Source: VBDM01 sp035280025
GTDB taxonomy: Bacteria > Pseudomonadota > Gammaproteobacteria > Burkholderiales > SG8-39
Reading direction: 5' to 3'
Assembly (NCBI GenBank): GCA_035280025.1
Contig: DATEGT010000153.1
Span: 1 to 20,043, forward strand
Length of the DNA: 20,043 nucleotides
In this document: positions 7,257 to 15,246 of the stretch, one piece after another
Layout: each line of letters starts with the position of its first letter
How positions within the stretch are numbered: the first letter of the stretch is position 1
Position numbers and translations under genes: made by a program
The notes under the pieces: generated by a model
Seen by the model: the letters and a program-made list of their open reading frames with translations, nothing else
Databases searched by the model: none
What the model was told of the DNA's origin: nothing

Positions 7257-7263
7257 AGCGCCT

Positions 7264-7269
7264 TATAAT
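7264..7269 (+). promoter_or_regulatory. -10 element for aldolase-mtnA operon
   Basis: A perfect TATAAT ends 7 bp before the aldolase ATG, in the 20-bp gap to the GNAT gene. Initiation 6-8 nt downstream would fall on or next to the start codon, giving a leaderless transcript. No Shine-Dalgarno is visible. A -35 at 17-18 bp is weak (3 of 6 matches) and would lie within the GNAT 5' coding region. Confidence 0.45.
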
Positions 7270-7276
7270 CCTACGG

Positions 7277-9247
7277 ATGCAGAGCCTGTGGAAGGACGAG
7301 GAAGCGAAGCAGTTCGAAGGGGATCTGGGACTGCGCGTCTATACCTCGAGGCTGCTGGGACGAGACAAGTCTCTGGTGCTGCACGGCGGGGGCAACACCT
7401 CGGTCAAGATCAAGGAAAAGAACCTCTTCGGCGAGGAGGAGACGATCCTCTACGTCAAGGGCAGCGGCTGGGACCTCGAGACAATCCAGCCCCAGGGGTT
7501 CTCGCCGGTGCGCCTTTCGCACGTGCTGCGGCTCGCGGAGCTGCCCTCCCTGTCCGACCCCGAGATGGTCAACCAGCTCGTCACCCATATGCTGAAGGCC
7601 TCTGCGCCGGCGCCTTCGATCGAGACCATCCTCCACGGGCTGATGCCTCAGAAATTCGTCGACCATACCCATGCCGACGCGGTGCTCTCGGTGACCAATA
7701 CCAAAGACGGCGAGAAGCGCATCCGGGAAATCTACGGCAAGCGCTGCGTGGTCATCCCCTACTTGATGCCGGGCTTCGACCTCGCGCAGTTCTGCGCGCG
7801 CGAATTCAAACGCCAGGGAACATCGCAAACCGTGGGCATGGTCCTTCTCAACCACGGCATCTTCTCGTTCGGTGAGACCGCGCGCGAGGCCTACGAGCGC
7901 ATGATCGAGCTGGTGACGCTCGCCGAGAAGTATCTCGAGTCGAAGGGCGCCTGGGACGTCGCTTTTGAGTCCGGCAACGTGGCGAGAGCCGATATCCATG
8001 TGCAGGCGGCGCTTCGACGTAAGCTCTCCGATCTTGCCGGTGCCCCCCTCATAATGCGCACCGAACCGAGCCTCCGCGCCCTCGCGTTCGCGCGGCATCC
8101 ACAGGTGTCGACGATAACGCAGCGAGGGCCGGCGACCCCCGACCATGTGATCCGAACCAAGCGCACGCCCATGCTCGGCACCAACCTCGACGGGTATGCG
8201 GCGGAGTACAAGCGTTACTTCGACCACCACGCGCCGAATGCGAAAGAACCCAAGACCATGCTCGACCCAGCCCCAAGGGTCGTGCTCGATCCGGGCTTCG
8301 GCCTCGCTGTCGCAGGCCGCACAGCCAAGGACGCCGCTATTGTTGCCGAGATATACGACCACACCATCGACGTCATATTGCGCTCAGAAGCGCTAGGCGG
8401 ATTCGAGGCGCTGCCTGCGAAGGACATTTTCGACGTCGAATACTGGGACCTCGAGCAGGCGAAGCTTAAGAAGGGCGGAAAAACTCCCGCCTTCGCTGGG
8501 GAAGTCGCGATCGTCACCGGAGCCGCCTCGGGCATCGGGAAAGCCGCAGTCGCCGCCTTCCTCGCTCGTGGCGCGGCGGTGGTCGGAGTGGATCTCGACG
8601 AGAAGGTCGAATCGCTGCACGCACGTTCGGATTTTCTCGGTGTGCGCTGCGACGTAACCGACGAAGCGCAAGTGATGTTTGCGATCGGCCGGACAGTGCA
8701 ATTCTTCGGGGGCGTCGATATGTTGGTGTTGAACGCAGGAATTTTTCCCGCGAGCCGCAGGATCGCCGACCTTCCGACCGCGGAATGGCGTAGGTCGATG
8801 ACAGTGAATCTCGACGCTAACATGCTTCTCCTCCGCGCCAGCCATCCGCTGCTCAAGCTCGCGCCGCGGGGCGGGCGCGTGGTCGTCATCGGCTCGAAGA
8901 ACGTGCCTGCTCCCGGGCCGGGGGCGTCGGCCTACTCGGCCTCGAAGGCAGCGCTCAACCAGCTCGCCCGCATCGCCGCGCTCGAATGGGGCACCGATGG
9001 CATCCGCATCAACACGCTGCATCCGAACGCCGTGTTCGACACGGGGCTGTGGACTGATGAGGTCCTGGCGCAGCGCGCCAGGCAATACGGCATGACGGTC
9101 GAGGCGTACAAGAAGAACAACGTGCTCCGCACCGAAGTCCGCAGCCTCGACGTCGCCGAGCTCGCCGCGGAGATGTGCGGCCCGCTTTTCGCGAAGACCA
9201 CCGGCGCGCAGCTTCCGGTCGACGGCGGCAATGAGCGCGTCATTTGA
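7277..9247 (+). CDS. Class II aldolase / short-chain dehydrogenase fusion
   Basis: 656-residue two-domain enzyme of the RhaD/YuxG type. The N-terminal class II aldolase/adducin domain (about 1-240) has HGGGNTSVK at 36-44, SGWDL, SIETILHG, the metal-binding pair His130/His132 (HTHAD) and His193 (NHGIFSFG). Class II aldolases of this type cleave a ketose-1-phosphate to DHAP and an aldehyde. The C-terminal classical SDR domain (about 408-656) has TGAASGIG at 414-421, NAGI, and the catalytic set Ser540, Tyr553, Lys557 (YSASK). Both active sites look intact. It overlaps mtnA by 17 bp. In rhizobia relatives handle rhamnulose-1-phosphate and lactaldehyde; beside mtnA a 5-deoxy- or methylthio-ribulose-1-phosphate substrate is more plausible (inference). 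Confidence 0.9.
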   Translation: MQSLWKDEEAKQFEGDLGLRVYTSRLLGRDKSLVLHGGGNTSVKIKEKNLFGEEETILYVKGSGWDLETIQPQGFSPVRLSHVLRLAELPSLSDPEMVNQLVTHMLKASAPAPSIETILHGLMPQKFVDHTHADAVLSVTNTKDGEKRIREIYGKRCVVIPYLMPGFDLAQFCAREFKRQGTSQTVGMVLLNHGIFSFGETAREAYERMIELVTLAEKYLESKGAWDVAFESGNVARADIHVQAALRRKLSDLAGAPLIMRTEPSLRALAFARHPQVSTITQRGPATPDHVIRTKRTPMLGTNLDGYAAEYKRYFDHHAPNAKEPKTMLDPAPRVVLDPGFGLAVAGRTAKDAAIVAEIYDHTIDVILRSEALGGFEALPAKDIFDVEYWDLEQAKLKKGGKTPAFAGEVAIVTGAASGIGKAAVAAFLARGAAVVGVDLDEKVESLHARSDFLGVRCDVTDEAQVMFAIGRTVQFFGGVDMLVLNAGIFPASRRIADLPTAEWRRSMTVNLDANMLLLRASHPLLKLAPRGGRVVVIGSKNVPAPGPGASAYSASKAALNQLARIAALEWGTDGIRINTLHPNAVFDTGLWTDEVLAQRARQYGMTVEAYKKNNVLRTEVRSLDVAELAAEMCGPLFAKTTGAQLPVDGGNERVI

Positions 9248-10286
9248 AGCGGCGGCCGTAGAGACGCTGCGCTGGCGGGACGGGCGTCTTGAACTGATCG
9301 ACCAGCGCCTGCTGCCGGGCAGGTTCGAATACCTGGCCTGCTCGAGCGCGGCAGAAGTGGCCGTGGCGATCCGCGCGATGGCCGTGCGCGGCGCACCGGC
9401 GATCGGATGTGCTGCCGCGTTCGGCGTCGCGCTGGAGGCGCGGCGCGAGAGGCACCGCCCTCCGGCCCAGTTCGCGGACGCCATGGAGACCGCGTTCAGA
9501 ACCCTCGCCGAAAGCCGGCCGACCGCGGTCAACCTTTTCTGGGCGCTCGCGCGCATGCGCGCGGTGCTTGCCGGGAACGGCGACCCGGCCGAAGCGGCCG
9601 ACAAGCTCACCGAGGCCGCGCTCGCCCTCTTCCGCTCCGACGTCGAGACCAACCGCGCCATCGGGCGCGCGGGTGCGACGTTCGTCCCCGATGGCGCGCG
9701 GGTCCTGACCCATTGCAACACGGGCGCTCTGGCCACCGCGGGGCACGGAACGGCGCTCGGCGTAATCCGCTCCGCCCGCGATGCCGGCAAGCGCATCTCG
9801 GTGATCGCCAGCGAGACTCGGCCCTACCTGCAGGGCGCGCGTCTCACTGCATGGGAATTGACCCGGGAGCGCATACCGGTCACCTTGATCACGGACAGCT
9901 CCGCGGGCCATCTGATGAGCAGGGGGCAGGTCGACCTGGTGGTCGTCGGCGCGGACCGCATCGCGGCGAACGGCGACCTGGCGAACAAGATCGGGACGTA
10001 CACTCTCTCAGTCCTGGCCGAGCGCCACGGCCTCCCTTTTTACGTTGCCGCGCCGCTTTCCACGATCGATACGTCCATCGCCGATGGATCCTCCATTCCG
10101 ATCGAAGAGCGCGGGGCGGCGGAGGTCACCGGCTACGCCGGGGTACGCTGGGCCCCGGAGGGGATCGCCGTCGCCAACCCGGCGTTCGACGTCACGCCGG
10201 CTGCGCTGATTAGCGCGCTGTTCACCGAGAAAGGCGTGATCGAGCGCCCGGACGCCGGCAAGATCCGCGATCTCTTCGAGCGATGA
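9231..10286 (+). CDS. mtnA: S-methyl-5-thioribose-1-phosphate isomerase
   Basis: Isomerises methylthioribose-1-phosphate to methylthioribulose-1-phosphate in methionine salvage. Homologues also act on 5-deoxyribose-1-phosphate. The 351 residues fit the family. AVRGAPAIG near 46-54, THCNTGALAT with catalytic Cys162, SETRPYLQGARLTAWEL, and GADRIAANGD with catalytic Asp242 are all present, and ANPAFDVTP is near the end. The ATG at 9231 lies inside the end of the aldolase fusion (17-bp overlap), and the stop overlaps the next gene by 4 bp. No mtnK, mtnP, mtnB or mtnC is in the window, so the complete classical pathway is not shown here. Confidence 0.95.
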   Translation: MSASFEAAAVETLRWRDGRLELIDQRLLPGRFEYLACSSAAEVAVAIRAMAVRGAPAIGCAAAFGVALEARRERHRPPAQFADAMETAFRTLAESRPTAVNLFWALARMRAVLAGNGDPAEAADKLTEAALALFRSDVETNRAIGRAGATFVPDGARVLTHCNTGALATAGHGTALGVIRSARDAGKRISVIASETRPYLQGARLTAWELTRERIPVTLITDSSAGHLMSRGQVDLVVVGADRIAANGDLANKIGTYTLSVLAERHGLPFYVAAPLSTIDTSIADGSSIPIEERGAAEVTGYAGVRWAPEGIAVANPAFDVTPAALISALFTEKGVIERPDAGKIRDLFER

Positions 10287-11752
10287 GAGCCAGAACCCGG
10301 ATCGCGGCGCTGGCACCGGCGCTGCTCGCCTTTCTATCCGGGTGCGCGAGCCAATACTTTCGCGACGCCGGCGCGCCGCCGCCCGAAGCGCGCTATTCGC
10401 TCGCGGATCTTCCGCAACCCGAGTACTGGACGGGGGTCGTATTCAACGGCGAAAAGGTCGGCTTCTCCCACGCACGCGTCGCCCCGGCGGGCCCCGGGCT
10501 GTACGAGCTGCAGGGAGAAGCCTTCCTCAGCTTCCGCTTTCTCGGCTACGAGAAGCGCGTTCAGGTACGATCGCTCGACACCGTCGATGCCAGCGGGCGG
10601 CTCCTGCGATTCTCCTATCACTACGTGCTCGACGATACCGAGCGGGACGTGACCGGCGAAGTGCGCGACGGAAAGCTCCACTGCAGGGTGACGACCGCAG
10701 GGAGGCCGCCGGAGCTGAAGGAGGAGACGCTGACCGAGGCAGTCTATCCCTCTGGCGCGCTCGGCCTGCTCCCGGTGCTCGAGGGCCTGCGCGTGGGCAA
10801 GACCCTGCGACAACTGGTATTCAACGGCGAGACGCAAAGCGTCGATCCCGCCGTGCAACGGATTCTCTCCTACGAAAAGAGCGACCTGTTCGAGGGCTCG
10901 GCATTCAAGGTCGAGACCGACATGCTCGGAATGCACAGCACCACCTGGATCGACGGGCGCGGCCTGCCGGTCTTCGAGCTGGGCCTCAACGGGGTGATCG
11001 TGTCCGCGCTCGAGGACGAGCGCGCTGCGAAGAGCTATCTGACGAGCGCCGCGCTCAACAAAGCCGACGTCTTCGTCGGCTGGAGCCTGATCAAATCGTC
11101 CCTTCCCCTTGCCGACCCCCGCGCGGCCCGCTACCTGCGATTCGCCCTGCTCGATCCCGGCCAGGGCCGGACCCCCTTGTCGGACGCTCGCCAGCGCTGC
11201 GCCCGCTCGGCGAACGATGTCGTTTGCGAGATCGACGCGAATCTCGATGCGGCGGAGGACGGCTCGGGCGCGCGGGCGCTGCTGCCGTCGAGCACGGTGC
11301 AGAGCCGCGACCCGATGATCCGCAAGCTCGCGCTGTCGATCGTCGGGGAGAAAGCCTCTCCGGGCGACAAGATTGGTGCGGTGCTCGGCTGGATCGAGCT
11401 CAACATCCGCAAGGAGGCGGTGGATACCTTCTCGGCGCTCGACGTGCTCGACGCGAGGCGCGGCGAATGCCAGGGCCACACGTACCTTTACGCGGCGCTG
11501 ATGCGCGCGCTAGGCGTGCCGACGCGGGCGGTCAACGGTCTGGTCTACGCGCCCGAGTACGGAGGATTTCTCTACCATACATGGGCCGAGAGCCTCGTCG
11601 ACGGCCGCTGGCGCACGATCGATCCGACGTTCAACCAGAGCCCGGCCGACGCGACGCACATCGCCCTGGTGCGCGGCGAGACCTTGAACGAGCTCACACC
11701 GCTGGTCGACTGGGTGGGCAACACCCGCATCCGGGTACTGGAGGCGCGATAG
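10283..11752 (+). CDS. Transglutaminase-like domain lipoprotein
   Basis: 489-residue predicted lipoprotein: signal MRARTRIAALAPALLAFLSGC with lipobox Cys21. A long N-terminal region without a family I recognise (about 22-340, beta-rich, containing WTGVVFNGEKVGFSH) precedes a transglutaminase-core/papain-fold domain. The catalytic triad is visible as Cys396 (RRGECQGH), His432 (LYHTWAE) and Asp447 (TIDPTF), with AALMRALGVPTRAVNGL between. It probably acts in the periplasm as a cysteine protease, amidase or cross-linking enzyme; the substrate is unknown. Its ATG overlaps the mtnA TGA (ATGA). The metabolic connection to mtnA is not obvious. It converges on the propeller lipoprotein with 13 bp between stops. 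Confidence 0.85.
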   Translation: MRARTRIAALAPALLAFLSGCASQYFRDAGAPPPEARYSLADLPQPEYWTGVVFNGEKVGFSHARVAPAGPGLYELQGEAFLSFRFLGYEKRVQVRSLDTVDASGRLLRFSYHYVLDDTERDVTGEVRDGKLHCRVTTAGRPPELKEETLTEAVYPSGALGLLPVLEGLRVGKTLRQLVFNGETQSVDPAVQRILSYEKSDLFEGSAFKVETDMLGMHSTTWIDGRGLPVFELGLNGVIVSALEDERAAKSYLTSAALNKADVFVGWSLIKSSLPLADPRAARYLRFALLDPGQGRTPLSDARQRCARSANDVVCEIDANLDAAEDGSGARALLPSSTVQSRDPMIRKLALSIVGEKASPGDKIGAVLGWIELNIRKEAVDTFSALDVLDARRGECQGHTYLYAALMRALGVPTRAVNGLVYAPEYGGFLYHTWAESLVDGRWRTIDPTFNQSPADATHIALVRGETLNELTPLVDWVGNTRIRVLEAR

Positions 11753-11765
11753 TCCGCGATCCCGG

Positions 11766-13058
11766 CTACCGCGATACCGCGTTTACGCCGGCGTCGCCTA
11801 CGCCGAGATAGAGCCCGCCGGTGTAGAGGACTTTCGAGAGAGTGGAGGTGCCCGAAGAAGCAGCCGACCAGGTGACGCCGTCGTCGCTGTAGGCCACCGC
11901 TCCGTTCTCCCCTACCGCCAGGAAGCGCGTGCCGGCCGAGCCGCCGACCGTGATGCTTCGAAGGTTGTCCGCAACCGGAGCGGGCGCGACGGGCGTCCAA
12001 GCGACCCCGTCGGGGCTGGTGATGATGGTTCCCGCATCGCCGACGGCGACGTAGTGGACGCTGGCGCAGAGCCCACAGAATGTCACCGCGCGGAGCGTGT
12101 TGGCGGTGTTGGTCGTCAGCGGGCTCCAGGTGCTGCCGTCAGTGCTGGTGAGCAGCGTGCCCCCGGCCCCTGTAATCAGGAAGCTCCCGTTGAGCAGGGT
12201 GAGGCGAGTGAGATCGCTCGTGGTGACACCGACACCCACCTGAGTCCAGCTCACCAGATCGGGGCTGTTGTAGATCCTGCCGCCCGTGCCGACCACCACG
12301 TAGAGCGCATTGACCCCCGACACGAAGGCGAAGCCGATCGCGCTCAGGTCGGTCACCGGCACGGAGGCGATCGTAACCCGGCCGTTCGAGCCCCAATTGA
12401 CCGCGTCCGTGCTCGAAATCACGGAGCCGTCCGCGCCCAGGGCGACATACGCTCCCGCCGCCAGGGTGACCGACTTCAGGTCGGCGGAGTATCCGGCAGG
12501 CAAGGTCGTGGGCGGACTCCACTGAGTCACGCCTTGAGGATCGCCGACGACGAAATTAAATTCTCCCGCCGTGTAATTGAAGCCGCCCGAAAAGATCGTC
12601 GTCGCGTCTCCGACGGTGACGAACGTGCTGCCGTTGAGCAGGAGGTCGTTCAGATTCGGATTCGCCGGCGCGGTTCCGAGCGGCGTGCCCGGGACCCAGG
12701 TGGCGCCGGCGAGCCTCGGCGTAGCGACGGCCGGAAACGAGGTCGGCCCGGCGGCGCTGTCGGCATGGGTCGCGTTCATGACGAACGCATACTGGGTTCC
12801 GTTCGCGAGCCCGGCGACCACCCGGGGGTTTATCGCCCTGCGGATCGCGATGGAGTTGGGCGTGGCGACGTCGACCGAGCTCCCGGGCTGATAGAAAATC
12901 CAGTAGTCCAGGTCGGGAAGCACGTCCCAGGTGATGACGACGAGGCCGTCGCCCGTCGTGGCGGCGACCCCGGTCGGGGCCTCGCCGGGCGGATCGGTCT
13001 TCCTGTAGCACCCCGACAGCGCGACGAGCGACGCGAGGATCAAAGCCAGGGAGCGCAC
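11766..13058 (-). CDS. FN3/propeller-like lipoprotein, hypothetical
   Basis: 430-residue predicted lipoprotein with start codon GTG and signal MRSLALILASLVALSGC (lipobox Cys17). A fibronectin type III-like domain follows (about 25-115: APTGVAAT, VVITWD, NGTQYAFVMNA). Residues about 120-430 are repetitive, with units of the form V(A/V)VG.G.I..S.DG..W, for example AVGDAGTIITSPDGVAWTP and AVGENGAVAYSDDGVTWSA. They resemble Ycf48/sialidase-type beta-propeller blades. The composition is rich in Gly, Thr, Ser and Val and poor in charged residues, unlike its neighbours. It is likely exported and surface or periplasmic. No specific function can be assigned; binding or scaffolding is a guess. The 87 bp upstream has a TATAGT at 13104-13109 (minus strand) but no good -35. 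Confidence 0.75.
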   Translation of the reverse strand: MRSLALILASLVALSGCYRKTDPPGEAPTGVAATTGDGLVVITWDVLPDLDYWIFYQPGSSVDVATPNSIAIRRAINPRVVAGLANGTQYAFVMNATHADSAAGPTSFPAVATPRLAGATWVPGTPLGTAPANPNLNDLLLNGSTFVTVGDATTIFSGGFNYTAGEFNFVVGDPQGVTQWSPPTTLPAGYSADLKSVTLAAGAYVALGADGSVISSTDAVNWGSNGRVTIASVPVTDLSAIGFAFVSGVNALYVVVGTGGRIYNSPDLVSWTQVGVGVTTSDLTRLTLLNGSFLITGAGGTLLTSTDGSTWSPLTTNTANTLRAVTFCGLCASVHYVAVGDAGTIITSPDGVAWTPVAPAPVADNLRSITVGGSAGTRFLAVGENGAVAYSDDGVTWSAASSGTSTLSKVLYTGGLYLGVGDAGVNAVSR

Positions 13059-13145
13059 GTGGAGGATGCTCGGGTCCGGAAGATGGCGAAAGCGGCGCCG
13101 AAAACTATAGTCGATGCACGCCGCTGCAAGTGTAACAGACGGTAA

Positions 13146-13871
13146 CTACCGGCGGCCGTCGTACCACGGGAAGCACGCATCGCGGTCCCGCAGCGCGCGC
13201 CCTCCCGACAGGGATATCCTCAGCAGAAAGGCGAGATGCTCGCCGAAGCTGTAGAGGCGGACCTTGCGGTCGCTCGTCGAAAGCGGATGCCGGTGCAGTA
13301 TCACGATGGTGCGTCCCCTTGCGCGCGCCAGGCGCTTGAGGCGCGAGAACAGGTCGATCTCTTCCGCCGCGTAGAGCGTCTGGCTGAAGCCGCCGATCTC
13401 GCGAAACGCGGCGAGATCGCAGAAGACCAGCGAGCCCGCGCCCCAGCGGCAGATGCGACTGAGCGTGTTCCACAGCGCCACGAAGAACCGGGCGGTGAAG
13501 CGAGCGGTGCGGAAGCGCACCGTGCTGCCCCCGGCCAGGCAGCGCCCTCCTTCGATCTGGGCAGCCAGGTCGTCGAAGAGGGCTCGCGTGGGCACCGAGT
13601 CCGCGTCGACGAACACCAGCCAGTTCCCGCCTGCGCGCGCCGCGCCCGCGTTGCGCGCCCGCGCGATCTGGTTCACCGGTTCGAAAACGACCGTCGCGCC
13701 GGCCGCGCGCGCGATCTCGGCGGTCCGGTCCGTGGAATTGTTGTCGCAGACGATCAACTCATGCGCCCAGCCGCGCGCGCCGAACGCGCGGGCGGCCGCG
13801 CGTATGCCTGCGAGCGCCGCGGGAAGCAGCCGTTCCTCGTTGAACGCGGGAACGACGATCGAGATTCTCAT
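13146..13871 (-). CDS. Family 2 glycosyltransferase
   Basis: 241-residue GT-A fold glycosyltransferase of family GT2. It opens RISIVVPAFNEERLL. DNNSTDRT is at about 43-50 and the DxD motif is DADS at 89-92 (LVFVDADS). AGSLVFCDLAAFREIGGF and YAAEEIDLFSRLKR match the acceptor-side region of polyprenyl- or lipid-linked GT2 enzymes. A weak hydrophobic stretch lies near 130-150. The substrate is unknown. The ATG at 13869-13871 overlaps the stop of the membrane-protein gene by 4 bp; a longer frame to 14048 lies antisense-like over that gene and lacks the motif-adjacent start. It is the last gene of the guaB-to-GT2 run. Confidence 0.87.
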   Translation of the reverse strand: MRISIVVPAFNEERLLPAALAGIRAAARAFGARGWAHELIVCDNNSTDRTAEIARAAGATVVFEPVNQIARARNAGAARAGGNWLVFVDADSVPTRALFDDLAAQIEGGRCLAGGSTVRFRTARFTARFFVALWNTLSRICRWGAGSLVFCDLAAFREIGGFSQTLYAAEEIDLFSRLKRLARARGRTIVILHRHPLSTSDRKVRLYSFGEHLAFLLRISLSGGRALRDRDACFPWYDGRR

Positions 13872-14296
13872 GAGGCCCTGGCATCTCCGCGGGCACGAGT
13901 GCCTCGCAGCGTGAGGCCGAAAGCGAGGGCGCATGCGAGAGCAGCCGGGAGCGCGAAGAGAAAATGCCGCTCGAAGCCCCACCACGGGAATGCTGCGTTG
14001 TACGACACGGCCGTCCGGGCCCACCATCCGAAGGTCAGCGCGACCCATGCCACGGCGACCGTCGCGTACAGCGCCGTCGAGCTGCGCCTGGGAAGCGCGA
14101 GCGCCGTGGTCGCGATGAGCAGAATCGGGGCGAGCGCGTAGGTCGGCGATCCGGACATGCCTGCAGCAACGGCCTCCCAGGGGTGGCTCAGGTACCAGCC
14201 CGGGCTATCCGCGATCGCGACCAGGCATTGCGCCGCAGTCCCTGCGATCCAGCCGATCGCGCTCGAAATGACGATGACCACCGCGCGCCGCTTCAT
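13868..14296 (-). CDS. Small four-helix membrane protein
   Basis: 142-residue hydrophobic protein with about four transmembrane segments (near 5-27, 50-70, 74-92 and 112-130), a basic N-terminus (MKRR) and a basic C-terminal tail. I do not recognise the family. The aromatic-rich loop WWARTAVSYN...FPWWGFERH is distinctive. The ATG at 14296 is preferred over a TTG six codons upstream (14314). It lies 10 bp after the L,D-transpeptidase stop and overlaps the GT2 gene. Adjacency to a GT2 suggests a role in an envelope glycolipid or polymer (inference). Confidence 0.7.
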   Translation of the reverse strand: MKRRAVVIVISSAIGWIAGTAAQCLVAIADSPGWYLSHPWEAVAAGMSGSPTYALAPILLIATTALALPRRSSTALYATVAVAWVALTFGWWARTAVSYNAAFPWWGFERHFLFALPAALACALAFGLTLRGTRARGDARAS

Positions 14297-14306
14297 CGGG
14301 TCGGCG

Positions 14307-14786
14307 CTACTCAATGCTCACGGCCGTCCCGGCCGGCACCCGGTCGAACAGCTCGACGATATCGGCGTTGCGCATGCGAATGCACCCGATCGAGCCGGGC
14401 CTTCCCATCGCCACGGTCTCGGGACTGCCGTGGATGTAGATGTACCTGCGCATGGTGTCCACGTTGCCGAGGCGGTTCCTGCCGACCTCGCACCCCGACA
14501 GCCACAGGATGCGCGTGAGGATCCAGTCGCGGCCGGGAAAGCGCTCGCCGAGCTCAGGCGTCCAGATCTCGCCCGTCGGACGGCGGCCCCGGAAGACGGC
14601 GTTTATCGGTTGCCCGGTTCCGATCTTTGCCCGCACGATGTGCGCGCCACGCGGCGTGCGAAAACTCCCCTCCTCTTCGCCCACGCCGTTCCTCGAGGTC
14701 GAGACCGAATACCGCCCGATCTCTCTGCCGTCGCCGGAGAAGAGCCTGAGGCGCTGCTCGGAAACGGATATTTCAATCTTCGCCAT
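14307..14786 (-). CDS. L,D-transpeptidase (YkuD domain), no signal peptide
   Basis: 159-residue YkuD-domain protein. The catalytic motif spans HGSPETVAMG to GSIGCIRM: His119, Cys135 and Arg137. The upstream part (FRTPRGAHIVRAKIG, GEIWTP, RILWLSG) is typical of ErfK/YbiS/YkuD enzymes, which form 3-3 peptidoglycan cross-links or attach lipoproteins in the periplasm. No signal peptide or membrane segment is present (start MAKIEISVSEQRL), so the export route is unexplained. The start ATG overlaps the tadA stop by 14 bp. It is part of the guaB-guaA-tadA run. Confidence 0.88.
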   Translation of the reverse strand: MAKIEISVSEQRLRLFSGDGREIGRYSVSTSRNGVGEEEGSFRTPRGAHIVRAKIGTGQPINAVFRGRRPTGEIWTPELGERFPGRDWILTRILWLSGCEVGRNRLGNVDTMRRYIYIHGSPETVAMGRPGSIGCIRMRNADIVELFDRVPAGTAVSIE

Positions 14787-15246
14787 TGCGCTGGCGCCGG
14801 CCGGCGAAGAAGTCCGAGAGCTGCCGTCCGGCTTCCGCCGCGAGTACTCCGCCCGTGACCTCGGCGTGATGGTTCAACCGGTCCTCGGCGAAGAGATCGA
14901 CCACGCTGCCGCACGCGCCGGTCTTGGGATCCGCAGCGCCGAACACGAGCCGTGCGATGCGCGCGTGCATGATGGCGCCCGCGCACATGGCGCAGGGTTC
15001 GAGGGTAACGTAGAGAGTGCAGCCGTTGAGTCGGTAGTTCTCGAGCGCCTTCGCGGCATCGCGCAGGGCCCGGATCTCGGCGTGCGCCGTTGGATCGCTC
15101 GACAGGATCGGTGCATTGTAGCCGCGGCCGACGATCTTCCCGTCCTTCACCACTACCGCCCCGACCGGCACCTCGCCTTGCAGCGCCCCCTGGGTCGCGA
15201 GCTCGAGCGCCTCGCGCATCATCGCCGCGTCGATTTCGGCGCTCAT
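14773..15246 (-). CDS. tadA: tRNA adenosine(34) deaminase
   Basis: Deaminates A34 to inosine in the tRNA-Arg(ACG) wobble position. The 157 residues match TadA. The zinc/catalytic motif HAE is His55-Ala56-Glu57 (DPTAHAEIRAL), with PCAMC giving Cys85 and Cys88 (LEPCAMCAGAI). The C-terminal GAADPKTGACGS segment is conserved. The ATG at 15244-15246 overlaps the guaA stop (ATGA); a longer frame upstream lies in guaA and is not credible. A second start, the ATG pair at residues 9-10, is possible. Confidence 0.95.
   Translation of the reverse strand: MSAEIDAAMMREALELATQGALQGEVPVGAVVVKDGKIVGRGYNAPILSSDPTAHAEIRALRDAAKALENYRLNGCTLYVTLEPCAMCAGAIMHARIARLVFGAADPKTGACGSVVDLFAEDRLNHHAEVTGGVLAAEAGRQLSDFFAGRRQRNGED

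Noticed and set aside
10334..11479. 381-residue minus-strand frame opposite the transglutaminase-like gene
   Set aside because: Antisense to a gene with a signal peptide and an intact triad; no motif on this strand.
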